Shown piece by piece: positions 50,382-59,416 of a DNA stretch of 64,000 nt. Positions within the stretch are counted from its first letter, which is position 1; each line of letters begins with the position of its first letter. Source of the stretch: JAISFI01 sp031553775 (lineage in GTDB: Bacteria; Bacteroidota; Bacteroidia; Bacteroidales; Azobacteroidaceae); NCBI GenBank assembly GCA_031553775.1, contig JAVBLA010000009.1, positions 62,001-126,000 on the forward strand, read 5' to 3'. Position numbers and translations under genes: made by a program. The notes under the pieces are model-generated. The model was not told the origin of the DNA and did not search any database. It was given only the letters and a program-made list of their open reading frames with translations.

Positions 50382-52256
50382 ATGAAAAAGTATAAGAATA
50401 TATTCTTTTTAGCTGTATTATTTTTAGCACTATTCGCAGCAACAGGATGCGATGAAGAGGCCACTCTGGACGGAGCCAAGGCTGTATACATCGAAATTAG
50501 CCCGAAAGACGGATATATAATGGTGGGAGACACCGTCCAGTTGAAAGCAACAGTAAGTAATATCAGTGGAGATATCATTGATACGCCCGTCAGCTGGTCG
50601 GTAGACAACGAAAGCATCTTGAAATTAGATGGAAATAAACTCATTGCCCTACAGGGTTCACAAGGAAAATCAACAAATATCCGCGCGATCCTGAAAAACG
50701 GAAAATATGCCATCTCGAAAATGACGGTAACCAATCATGTTGCCGATGGTGTAGGCGCATTAGTCGATATCCACTATACCTATAAAAAGCAAAATGACAC
50801 CATCTGGTTTATAGTTTCACCTAAAAAACTATTGTTGGATTTTGTCCCAGAACTGACCATCTCTGGTCAATCTTTTATAACTCCGGCAGAAAATCCGGTT
50901 GTAATTAAAGATGAAACCGGCATGGTAGGTTATGTATTCACCTCTGGTAATACAATCGGAAACACCACCATTACATTGGCTATCGGAGCGGAAGGAAACC
51001 AGAAAAAAGCAAGCACCGATGTAACTGTATGCCCGGAGATAAGATCAAGCTTAGGTAACAACTTTAATTCAATTACTTACGAGAAATCTATGATCATGGA
51101 TATTCATTCGGTGGATACGGTTTGGGTAAACACAGAAGTAACACCGGCCTATCCCGAAGATTTGAAAAATGCTAAGCCTTATTATGTCTGGTCGTCTACT
51201 GGAACCGCAGCACAATTAGTAAAATATGATGCATTGGATGTGGCATATACAGGACATAGAGCATATGCGGTAGTTCGCTCGGGTGTCTTCGAAGGAGAAA
51301 CAAAAGTGAAATTTGATTGTTATGGAACAGCATTAACCACCACAATCAATGTCCAGGATTACAAACTGCGTTATCCGGTAGAAGAATTGAAAGTAGATAA
51401 AAACTATCTGGAAATACCAATGGATGCAATGGGAATTATAATACCGGAAGTAATCCCTATTTCTTCTTATTCGATTCATCAACCTGTCTTCAAACCTGTT
51501 ACTCCGGGAATCGTAGAGATTATAGGATATAACAGCAATGAAATGCAAATTAGAGGACGCGCCATAGGAGAAACCGACATCATAGTAACTTCGAATGATA
51601 AATCGTTGACGATTCACGTCAAGGTTACAGACAAGGTACAGTCGGTGACCTGGGTAAGTGGAAATCAAAAAAACATATTCGAGGGACAAACTACCACGTG
51701 GGGAGCAAAAGTAGAGACATTATCAGGAGTTGCATTTCCGGTAAAATGGACTTCCGGCGATGAGATAGTAGCAACTGTAGCGCCACAGGATGAGGAATAT
51801 TCTAATTTAGGTATTATTCACGGAATAAAAGCCGGAAGAGCCAAGATTTCTGCAGAGGCAGGTGGAAAAACTGCTCAGGATGCTTACATAACCGTAATGG
51901 AAGTCCCTTCCGAAATCGTGTATAATACGGATAATACAAAACTGAACGGTAATGCTGTTTACGAAGATAAATCGAGACTGGTAATAAGTATCGAACCGAA
52001 ACAACCGTCTAAATACGGAATGATATATGTGTATATCCGTAATTATAGTAAGAGCGGGGACTATTCGGGGACTTATACAGCATCGAATTTGATTACTCTG
52101 GATGTCGACGGTGCTCTGGTGGAAGCCGAGTCGGGCACAATTATCGTCTATGGCTATGAAAAAGATTTCACCAGAAGGATTGAAATAAAAGATTTGAAAC
52201 TCAAAGTAAGCGATTCAAAATCCTTCATGCTCCAAGCAGATATTTCTGCATATTAA
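50382..52256 (+). CDS. Ig-like (BIG2) repeat surface lipoprotein, putative glycan-binding protein
   Basis: 624 residues; lipobox AATGC after a typical signal peptide. At least two bacterial Ig-like domains are visible: residues about 30-110 (VYIEISPKDGYIMVGDTVQL) and 430-520 (VQSVTWVSGNQKNIFEGQTT, IIHGIKAGRAKISAEAGGKT), with further beta-rich modules between and at the end. It has no enzyme motif. Proteins in this position after SusD are commonly surface glycan-binding proteins that help SusC/D catch substrate; that role is inferred. Starts 21 bp after the SusD gene. A strong hairpin follows. Confidence 0.75.
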   Translation: MKKYKNIFFLAVLFLALFAATGCDEEATLDGAKAVYIEISPKDGYIMVGDTVQLKATVSNISGDIIDTPVSWSVDNESILKLDGNKLIALQGSQGKSTNIRAILKNGKYAISKMTVTNHVADGVGALVDIHYTYKKQNDTIWFIVSPKKLLLDFVPELTISGQSFITPAENPVVIKDETGMVGYVFTSGNTIGNTTITLAIGAEGNQKKASTDVTVCPEIRSSLGNNFNSITYEKSMIMDIHSVDTVWVNTEVTPAYPEDLKNAKPYYVWSSTGTAAQLVKYDALDVAYTGHRAYAVVRSGVFEGETKVKFDCYGTALTTTINVQDYKLRYPVEELKVDKNYLEIPMDAMGIIIPEVIPISSYSIHQPVFKPVTPGIVEIIGYNSNEMQIRGRAIGETDIIVTSNDKSLTIHVKVTDKVQSVTWVSGNQKNIFEGQTTTWGAKVETLSGVAFPVKWTSGDEIVATVAPQDEEYSNLGIIHGIKAGRAKISAEAGGKTAQDAYITVMEVPSEIVYNTDNTKLNGNAVYEDKSRLVISIEPKQPSKYGMIYVYIRNYSKSGDYSGTYTASNLITLDVDGALVEAESGTIIVYGYEKDFTRRIEIKDLKLKVSDSKSFMLQADISAY

Positions 52257-52262
52257 TAAATA

Positions 52263-52301
52263 AAATGTTACCTGCAGACGAAGTGTTTGCAGATAACATT
52301 T
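52263..52301 (+). promoter_or_regulatory. 14-bp stem hairpin between the Ig-like protein gene and GH85 gene
   Basis: AAATGTTACCTGCA (52263-52276) pairs with TGCAGATAACATTT (52288-52301) with one mismatch around an 11-nt loop, 6 bp after the Ig-like gene stop and 51 bp before the GH85 ATG. A run of eight T lies about 20 nt beyond, too far for a textbook terminator but enough for partial termination or for mRNA end protection. It could set different levels for the binding proteins and the enzymes. Confidence 0.55.
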
Positions 52302-52352
52302 ATAAAGCAAATCAAAGTAAAAGTTTTTTTTAAATTTTTAATTTTTAGAACC

Positions 52353-55300
52353 ATGAAAAAAAAGTATCTGATTTTTTTTGGATTAGTCCTATTAGCATTG
52401 ACAGTCAATGCACAAAAACTGAAAGAAAGTTATATTGACAAGGGAGTCACCAGTGAAAATTTTCACACGACCTTGGGAAAATGGACTAAAGGACAGCAAA
52501 TGACGGAAGATGACAACTTCTACATCTCCAGGGTTAAACCTAAAATGCGCTTCCGGAATGTCGCCACTCAGGTAAATATGGATTTAGATGAAACAAACGA
52601 CAAAAGGCTTCTCTGCTGGTTGCCTATCAATAATCCGGAAACCAATGCTTTGCCCGATGGAGTTTTTGACAGCGAAGTATTTCCGATGTGGTCATATATT
52701 TCTCATTATGGAAACTGGTCTGCCCCATTCGTACGCCTACCGGGTAACTTTTCCGATGTAGCCCATAAAAATGGGGTTGGCGTTTCGGTCGTAGCCGGTA
52801 TCCCTTATGGAAGCATGGCAACGAGTTCTGCGTGGTATAAAGCGCTAGATGGCTTAATGACAGTTGGTTCGGATAAAATGGCCGACTTCTTAGAATACTA
52901 TGGAGTAGACGGATTGGGATACAATTCAGAATTCTCAGGGAGTAACGCAACAGCCAGAGGTATTGTACCAAGAATAAATACTTACCACAAGGAACTGGTA
53001 GACAAACTGAAAAAAACAGGAAGAATGCCGTTGCTGGAAAATATCTGGTACGATGGAACCCAGGAAGGTGGAACCATTTCTTTCGATAAAGGATTGACCA
53101 CTAACAATGATGATATTTGGGGATACGGAGACAACGTGAGAACTTCTTTATTCTTCAATTACAACTGGAATAAAACCTCACTGATCGATAATTCCATTGC
53201 ATATGCCACGGAATTAGGCAGGAGCCCGCTGGAAATATACTGTGGAGTGAATATGCAGGGTGGAGAACCCGGAGGAACAAGCTGGCCGCTACTGGTAGGA
53301 AAGAATCTTTCAGTCGGACTCTGGGGTGCACACAGTAGAAATATGTTTTTTGAATCACGCGGTGAAAAAGGAGCATTGCCGGAAGTGCAGCAACAAACGT
53401 ACTTACAGCGTGTAGAACGTTGGTTTACAGGAGGTACCCGCAATCCGGTAAATACGCCTGAGGTAACCAGTACAATGAAATATAATGCTGATAACTACTC
53501 TTTCTTTGGTATGTCGAAATTCATGACAGCCAAGAGTACTTTATGCTGGGATCTGGATAAAGAACCGTTCATTACCTATTTTAACCTGGGAAATGGTAAA
53601 TTTTTCAACTGGGAAGGTAAACGCCAATCAGACCGCGAATGGTACAACATTGGTGTCCAGGATTATCTGCCAACATGGCGCTGGTGGTTTGCCGACAAAT
53701 TTATGGGACGCACTCCGCAAGATGTTCCTACATTAGGATTAGATGCTGAATTTACCTGGGAAGATGCTTGGTTCGGAGGATCTTTGGTGCGTATCCATGG
53801 AACAAGCACCGACGAATATCTACATCTGTTTAAAACACAGTTCGCGCTTAAATCCGGTGATGTGATCACAGTTCGCTATAAAATCATTGGCGGAAGCGCG
53901 AATATGAGCTTAGCTCTCTCAGCAGAAGGAGATGAAAATGAAGTACTTGCTGAAAATAATTTACAAGTAATCGAACAATCTTCTATTCAAATCAACGAGT
54001 GGGTTGAAAAACAATTTGTAATAAGAGGGACTTTAAACACTTTGAACAACAAAACATTGGCAATGGTTGCCCTTCACTTTAAAAATGCAGCCAACTTAGA
54101 TTTGTATCTGGGTGAATTTTCTATTGTCCGCGAAACATTTGAAAAACCGGCTTCACCGGTAGTCACTAAAACGGCATTGCTGGCAGCTAATTATAAAGGG
54201 GTAGACGGCAAGATTATTTTCAATATGCCTAACGACAAAGGAAATGAAGTTTGCTATAACTTAGACGTGAAAACTTCTATGTTCAAACTGTATACTCAAC
54301 AAGAAGGTAAAGAAGCTATGTTGATGGGCGCCACTACTTCCTGGGCAGGATTATATTTTGCTGTTCCAACAGACTTTGAGGCTGCAAATCCTCGCATCCG
54401 TTTCGGTGTATCTGCCGTATCTCTCGACATGAAATCGGAATCGGCTATTGCATGGGGTGAATATACAGACGTGGTTGGTTATGAAATCGATGATGTTATT
54501 TCTATCAATAAAACCATGATCAAACCGAGTGAAGATTTCGAAATTAGCTATATCGACCCCAAACACGAACTTGCTACCTGGGAACTTTTTGATGCAAATG
54601 GTAACTCTGTTAAAAAAGCAGAAAACACAATTGTATTCTCTGTACCGGAAGGCTTACCCAATGTAGGAAACTATACTTTAGTGCTTACCGGAAAAATGAT
54701 TGACACAGATGGAACCCGTACAGATAAAATCAGGACTTTTGGCTCTTATGTACAGATTACTCCGACCGTAGTAGGTGCTCTGCCTAAAATTCTTACATTA
54801 ACGGCAAACGATCAGAGTCAAAATATTGAAGTTAAAGCCGGAAACCCGGTTGCAATGAAATATACGGGTAACCCGGCAGACGGTACCAGCTCGAGAGGTG
54901 TCGATTTGCAAGAGTTAGGACTCGGATTCAAAGCCGGTGACGTTGGATTAGAAGCCAATAAATCATTTAGCCTTGCATTCTGGATCAAAATCAACCAATA
55001 TAATGGAGGCACAAACCTGCTGAGCATCCGCGACAAAACAGAAGGATGGCCCAAAACAGACTGGGGATGGTTATGGAATCACCTGAGTAGTGAAGGTAAA
55101 TTCGATGACCTGACTTTCAGAGGTTCGGATGCTACCAGCAATAAAGAACTTCGGTATAAATTCGACAATACAAAAATCGAAGCAGGTCCTTGGACCCATT
55201 TAGCTTATGTATTTGAATTCCAGGGATCTACTATGATGTTCCATTTGTATGTGAATGGTGTGAAACAAGAGGTTACAAGATGGAATCGTTCTACCGATGC

Positions 55301-56150
55301 AAGTTACCTGACTACAGATATAACATTCCAGGGTGACTTGTATCCAATGAAACCGGGTAATATAATTGCTGTGGGTGGTCCTCAATTCGACAATGGCGGT
55401 ATTGACGGAAGTGTAGATAACCTTCAATATTGGGATAAAGCGCTGACCGCTGAAGAAGTCAAAAAAACAATGGAAGATGTTAATACAGCCGCCCTTCCGG
55501 AAGGCTTACTTGGATATTGGAGTTTCGAAACAAATGCAGGTGAAACTGGTACTTTCGTCAACGAAGGCTCAAAAGAATCATTCCCGGCTGGTCTTCACGA
55601 CTATTCAGCAACAGGAGGAGAAGGTCAAGGTACTTTCCAATGGCAACCGGCTACTTATGCACCGGGATGTCCATTCGTATATGGAACTGCTTATCAGGTA
55701 ACTACATCACCCAAATGGTCTATCTACAAAGGTGAAATCTCCGGAATAGCAGGTACAGACCTGGCAGGTACTGCAAACGTTAAATTTGCCGAAGAAGGAG
55801 TATATACTGCTACATTGACCTTAGAAAACGGTTGGGGAAAAGACTCCAAAACATTTAGCTATATTACCGTAGCAAAAGATAATTCTCCAATTGAATCGGT
55901 AGATTTGGAAACAGAACTGACTGCCTTCCCGAATCCTTTCGTCGATCATGTAAATGTACGTTTCTCTAAAGAAGGTACTTATGTAGTACGTATTTTTGAC
56001 ATACAGGGTCATCTCGTAGGAGAAAAGAATCAGGATGTTGCCGCTGGAGAATTTATCCAAATCGGTGTAAATGCAGGTTCTGGCTCATACATAGTACAAG
56101 TACTGCATGATAATAAACTAATGCGTGCGGTAAAACTTTTGAAAAAGTAA
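52353..56150 (+). CDS. GH85 endo-beta-N-acetylglucosaminidase with T9SS sorting domain
   Basis: 1265 residues from ATG 52353; the frame opens earlier (52287), but MKKKYLIFFGLVLLALTVNAQ is the signal peptide. The GH85 barrel covers about residues 30-480: LLCWLPINNP, NWSAPFVRLPGNF, and the Asn-x-Glu catalytic pair N191/E193 in DGLGYNSEF (the family uses Asn to stabilise the oxazoline and Glu as acid/base). Beta domains follow, then a LamG-like concanavalin domain (about 850-1060, SFSLAFWIKINQYNGG) and a T9SS sorting domain at the end (TAFPNPFVDHVNVRF, GSYIVQVLHDNKLM). It cuts the GlcNAc-GlcNAc core of N-glycans, releasing the glycan from protein. Export by T9SS would put it on the cell surface, upstream of SusC/D uptake. 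Confidence 0.87.
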   Translation: MKKKYLIFFGLVLLALTVNAQKLKESYIDKGVTSENFHTTLGKWTKGQQMTEDDNFYISRVKPKMRFRNVATQVNMDLDETNDKRLLCWLPINNPETNALPDGVFDSEVFPMWSYISHYGNWSAPFVRLPGNFSDVAHKNGVGVSVVAGIPYGSMATSSAWYKALDGLMTVGSDKMADFLEYYGVDGLGYNSEFSGSNATARGIVPRINTYHKELVDKLKKTGRMPLLENIWYDGTQEGGTISFDKGLTTNNDDIWGYGDNVRTSLFFNYNWNKTSLIDNSIAYATELGRSPLEIYCGVNMQGGEPGGTSWPLLVGKNLSVGLWGAHSRNMFFESRGEKGALPEVQQQTYLQRVERWFTGGTRNPVNTPEVTSTMKYNADNYSFFGMSKFMTAKSTLCWDLDKEPFITYFNLGNGKFFNWEGKRQSDREWYNIGVQDYLPTWRWWFADKFMGRTPQDVPTLGLDAEFTWEDAWFGGSLVRIHGTSTDEYLHLFKTQFALKSGDVITVRYKIIGGSANMSLALSAEGDENEVLAENNLQVIEQSSIQINEWVEKQFVIRGTLNTLNNKTLAMVALHFKNAANLDLYLGEFSIVRETFEKPASPVVTKTALLAANYKGVDGKIIFNMPNDKGNEVCYNLDVKTSMFKLYTQQEGKEAMLMGATTSWAGLYFAVPTDFEAANPRIRFGVSAVSLDMKSESAIAWGEYTDVVGYEIDDVISINKTMIKPSEDFEISYIDPKHELATWELFDANGNSVKKAENTIVFSVPEGLPNVGNYTLVLTGKMIDTDGTRTDKIRTFGSYVQITPTVVGALPKILTLTANDQSQNIEVKAGNPVAMKYTGNPADGTSSRGVDLQELGLGFKAGDVGLEANKSFSLAFWIKINQYNGGTNLLSIRDKTEGWPKTDWGWLWNHLSSEGKFDDLTFRGSDATSNKELRYKFDNTKIEAGPWTHLAYVFEFQGSTMMFHLYVNGVKQEVTRWNRSTDASYLTTDITFQGDLYPMKPGNIIAVGGPQFDNGGIDGSVDNLQYWDKALTAEEVKKTMEDVNTAALPEGLLGYWSFETNAGETGTFVNEGSKESFPAGLHDYSATGGEGQGTFQWQPATYAPGCPFVYGTAYQVTTSPKWSIYKGEISGIAGTDLAGTANVKFAEEGVYTATLTLENGWGKDSKTFSYITVAKDNSPIESVDLETELTAFPNPFVDHVNVRFSKEGTYVVRIFDIQGHLVGEKNQDVAAGEFIQIGVNAGSGSYIVQVLHDNKLMRAVKLLKK

Positions 56151-56188
56151 ATTGAAATCAAGGGGGCACATCAAACGTTGATTTTGAT

Positions 56189-56264
56189 CGTCATTGCGAG
56201 AAGGAACGACGAAGCAATCTCCTGCTAATCGAGGTAGATTGCTTCGCTCCCGCTCGCAACAACG
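56189..56264. repeat. Palindromic repeat (CATTGCGAG type) between GH85 and GH29 genes
   Basis: Nested inverted repeats: outer CGTCATTGCGAG (56189-56200) with CTCGCAACAACG (56253-56264), inner AAGCAATCT (56212-56220) with AGATTGCTT (56236-56244). The sequence style matches REP-like CATTGCGAG/AAGCAATCT repeats that I recall as scattered in many bacterial genomes. It lies in the 262-bp gap before the fucosidase gene and would fold in the transcript. Confidence 0.7.
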
Positions 56265-56412
56265 AAATTTTTCAACTTTTGATATGTCTCCTTTTTCACA
56301 AATACAACAGGGATCACTCATCCGACATAATAATTCTTCAATACCAGAATCACCAAAGTACATACCTGTAATAAAGGTAACGGTAATTCTCATTCTAAAT
56401 CAGCTTACACAG

Positions 56413-58293
56413 ATGCAACCCATAAAAAAGTTTTTTTTTGTATTACTGATAGTCGTAATAGCCGCTTCGTCTGCTTGCAAAAAAACCATCACTCCTCCAA
56501 GTCCCTATGGACCTATCCCCTCTAAAGCACAACAGAACTGGCAGAAGATGGAATATTACATGTTTATCCATTTCGGACCCAATACGTTTACAGATGTGGA
56601 GTGGGGAGATGGCAACGAAGATCCTTCTATTTTCAATCCAACAGATTTAGACTGTCGTCAATGGGCATCTATCGCAAAATCCGCCGGAATGAAAGGTATC
56701 GTCATTACAGCCAAACATCATGATGGATTCTGCCTTTGGCCAAGTAAATACAGTACGCATACTGTAAGAGAAAGCCCATGGAAAGACGGTAAAGGAGATG
56801 TGCTGAAAGAACTTTCCGAAGCCTGCAGTGAATACAACCTGAAATTCGGGGTCTATCTTTCTCCCTGGGATCAAAATCATCCGAGTTATGGAACACCTGA
56901 ATACAATCAGATATTTGCCAACACTTTAGAGGAAGTACTAACTAATTACGGGAGTGTTTTCGAACAATGGTTTGATGGTGCTAATGGAGAAGGCAGCGAA
57001 GGGAAGAAGCAAGTTTACGATTGGAATCTGTTTCATCAAACAGTATATCGGCATCAACCTCAGGCGATTATTTTCAGTGATATTGGCCCGGGATGCCGGT
57101 GGGTCGGAAATGAAGAAGGTCATGTAGGCGAAACGAATTGGTCTCGTTTGAATATTTCCGGATTTGGTCCGGGAATAGATGCTCCTCCTTCAGACACATT
57201 GAATAAAGGAAATATCTATGGAGAAAATTGGGTACCCGCAGAAGTCAATACTTCTATCCGCCCCGGATGGTTTTTTAGCCCCTCCAGCAACGATAAGGTA
57301 AAATCAGTAGAACAGTTAGTCAATATCTATTATACTTCAGTAGGAAGAAACGGAAATCTTTTATTGAATGTGCCTCCCGACCGGAGGGGACGCATTCATC
57401 CTAACGATTCAACACGCCTGATGGAATTTAAACGGGTTCTGGATCAATCATTTCATCAAAACCTGTCTGCGGGAAATATTGTTGCAAGTACTGTTCGTGG
57501 AAAACTGGATCAATATTCGCCCCAAAATCTGTTAGATGGTAATTATGACACTTACTGGACAACTGACGATAAAGTAAAAACAGCATCTATTGAACTGGAT
57601 TTAACAGGTATTCAAAAGTTTAACCGGATACTTTTGCAGGAATATATCCCTCTGGGACAACGTGTCGTTGCTTTCAATGTTGAATATTGGAATCAGAACA
57701 GACAGGAATGGTCTGTCATAACGGAGGCTTCCACGATCGGATACAAGCGGATACTTTGTTTTCCCTCTATTGAGACAAGTAAAATAAGAATCAATATAAA
57801 AGAGTCGCTTGCTTGTCCGGTAATTAATACATTGGAGATCTACAATGCTCCCGATTTTTCTTCGGAACAAGGAAATAAAGAAAAAGTGCACGAGGGTTTA
57901 TCCGTTGAAAAATGGACTGTCATATCGCCGGTTCAAGAAGATATAAAACAAATAATAGACGGAAATCTGGATACATATCTCACTATCCCTAAGAATCAAG
58001 CAGTGGTAATTGATTTAGGAGAAGAGACAATAATCAAGGGTTTTTTCTATATTCCTCTGAAAATAGTGGGTGAAGCAAATATTCTCCGGTACAATTTTTA
58101 TGTCGGCCAGGACAATAAAACCTGGAGGCTGCTGAAGTCAAATGCTTTATTTCACAATGTGAGAAATAATCCGATACGACAAGATGTAGGGTTCGAAAAC
58201 ACAACAAAAGTTCGTTTTATAAAACTTCAAACGGTAGAAACGGTTGACAATAATGAGAATTTCCAGATAGTAGAGTTGGGAATTATTAAATAA
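56413..58293 (+). CDS. Alpha-L-fucosidase GH29 lipoprotein with two F5/8 type C domains
   Basis: 626 residues from ATG 56413 (MQPIKKFFFVLLIVVIAASS, lipobox SSAC). The frame extends back to 56194, but that stretch translates a palindromic repeat. GH29 motifs: YYMFIHFGPNTFTDVEWG, AKHHDGFCLWPSKYSTH, GVYLSPWDQNH and the nucleophile Asp in FEQWFDGANGEG; barrel end NGNLLLNVPPDRRGR. Two F5/8C-type domains follow (LLDGNYDTYWTTDD and IIDGNLDTYLTIPK), one more than in the paralogue at 8682. Removes fucose from the glycans released by GH85, core- or antenna-linked unknown. Last gene of the locus. Confidence 0.9.
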   Translation: MQPIKKFFFVLLIVVIAASSACKKTITPPSPYGPIPSKAQQNWQKMEYYMFIHFGPNTFTDVEWGDGNEDPSIFNPTDLDCRQWASIAKSAGMKGIVITAKHHDGFCLWPSKYSTHTVRESPWKDGKGDVLKELSEACSEYNLKFGVYLSPWDQNHPSYGTPEYNQIFANTLEEVLTNYGSVFEQWFDGANGEGSEGKKQVYDWNLFHQTVYRHQPQAIIFSDIGPGCRWVGNEEGHVGETNWSRLNISGFGPGIDAPPSDTLNKGNIYGENWVPAEVNTSIRPGWFFSPSSNDKVKSVEQLVNIYYTSVGRNGNLLLNVPPDRRGRIHPNDSTRLMEFKRVLDQSFHQNLSAGNIVASTVRGKLDQYSPQNLLDGNYDTYWTTDDKVKTASIELDLTGIQKFNRILLQEYIPLGQRVVAFNVEYWNQNRQEWSVITEASTIGYKRILCFPSIETSKIRINIKESLACPVINTLEIYNAPDFSSEQGNKEKVHEGLSVEKWTVISPVQEDIKQIIDGNLDTYLTIPKNQAVVIDLGEETIIKGFFYIPLKIVGEANILRYNFYVGQDNKTWRLLKSNALFHNVRNNPIRQDVGFENTTKVRFIKLQTVETVDNNENFQIVELGIIK

Positions 58294-58300
58294 CCCATCC

Positions 58301-59293
58301 CTATAATTTCAATTCAGACAGAGCTGTAGTTACACTTAAATGAATAGAAGTAGCCGAAGGATGTATCTTGGAGATCCCGAGTCCTATATCAAATGCCTTA
58401 ACGCGAATGCCGGCACCTCCGGAAAGTCCTCCCCAGCGGTTGCCCGTTTCCAGACTCATATCATACCCTGTTTTCGGATTATACCCCGCACCGATCCAGA
58501 AATTATCGGATAATAAAAACTCCGCCCCAAAAGACAAGTGTTTAAAGAAAGTCTTAAAAAAAGAATCCTCTTCTGTAGAACCCTCGGTTACAGAATCGAA
58601 TTTCCATTGTGTTAAATGTAAAGCCGTTACGGAAAAACGAAGAGGAGCATGATTCAGGCGCTGCGTAATCCCGATCTGAATATCCCAGGGCAAAGGTTCG
58701 TATTCTTCATTATATGCTTTTACCTGCCTTCCTAAGTTTTTCCCTACCAAACCCGCAGAAAAATTCTTATCCGGATTATAGTAACTCAAACCAACATCCA
58801 CAGCCAAACCGACAGAAGTATACTGATCTAATGCCGAATATATTACCTTGGCTGCCACACCTCCCCGTAAACGATCGGTCAAATCACGAGAAAAGAAAGC
58901 ATTGAAACATAAATCTTTTGCAGAAAAATCTCCCAGTACAACATTGTCTATAGTTGTCTCCTTGAATGCTCCATAATCCAGAAAATTCACTCCGATTCCC
59001 CACGCACTGCGCTCTCCCATCGATTTAGCGAAAACAACATTTCCGGTCTGGATATCTGCCAGATAATTCGCATATCCCAGGTTCAGATCGAGATCCATTT
59101 CCGGTCCCAAAAAAGCAGGATTATGGAAGATTGTAGAAACATCTCTTTCCACCAATGATACGTTTTCACCACCCAGTGCATCTATACGGGCAGATACAGG
59201 AAGATTGAGAAAATCAAAAACTCCGCTCGACTGCTGGGAAAAAGAAACATTCCAGCAACAGGCAACCAGTATCAATAAACAGATTTTTCTCAT
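58301..59293 (-). CDS. porQ: Type IX secretion system protein PorQ
   Basis: 330 residues from ATG 59293 (MRKICLLILVACCWNVSFS); upstream extension to 59530 lacks support. FDFLNLPVSARIDALGGENV, STIFHNPAFLG and the outer-membrane beta-barrel-like repeats are specific to PorQ/PorV-type proteins. PorQ is an outer-membrane component of the T9SS attachment complex that helps anchor cargo on the cell surface. Its presence agrees with the four sorting-domain proteins in this window (11685, 13212, 28236, 52353). Convergent with the fucosidase gene, 7 bp apart. Confidence 0.9.
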   Translation of the reverse strand: MRKICLLILVACCWNVSFSQQSSGVFDFLNLPVSARIDALGGENVSLVERDVSTIFHNPAFLGPEMDLDLNLGYANYLADIQTGNVVFAKSMGERSAWGIGVNFLDYGAFKETTIDNVVLGDFSAKDLCFNAFFSRDLTDRLRGGVAAKVIYSALDQYTSVGLAVDVGLSYYNPDKNFSAGLVGKNLGRQVKAYNEEYEPLPWDIQIGITQRLNHAPLRFSVTALHLTQWKFDSVTEGSTEEDSFFKTFFKHLSFGAEFLLSDNFWIGAGYNPKTGYDMSLETGNRWGGLSGGAGIRVKAFDIGLGISKIHPSATSIHLSVTTALSELKL

Positions 59294-59395
59294 ATACATT
59301 TTACATTCACAACTTATACAACGCAAATATTCGCAAAAAAATATATTTCCAGTCAATAAAATTTTATTTTTCATTTCAATCTCATGAAAATCGCT

Positions 59396-59403
59396 TACTT
59401 TTG
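59396..59403 (+). promoter_or_regulatory. -7 box upstream of the TonB-like gene
   Basis: TACTTTTG is an exact TAnnTTTG box. It lies inside the longer reading that would begin at 59384, and predicts transcription from about 59409, so it argues for ATG 59417 as the true start, with a very short leader. Confidence 0.5.
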
Positions 59404-59416
59404 CCACATTGTAACA

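Noticed and set aside
56194..56412. N-terminal extension of the fucosidase
   Set aside because: It translates the CATTGCGAG palindrome and unlikely peptide; the proper lipoprotein signal begins at 56413.
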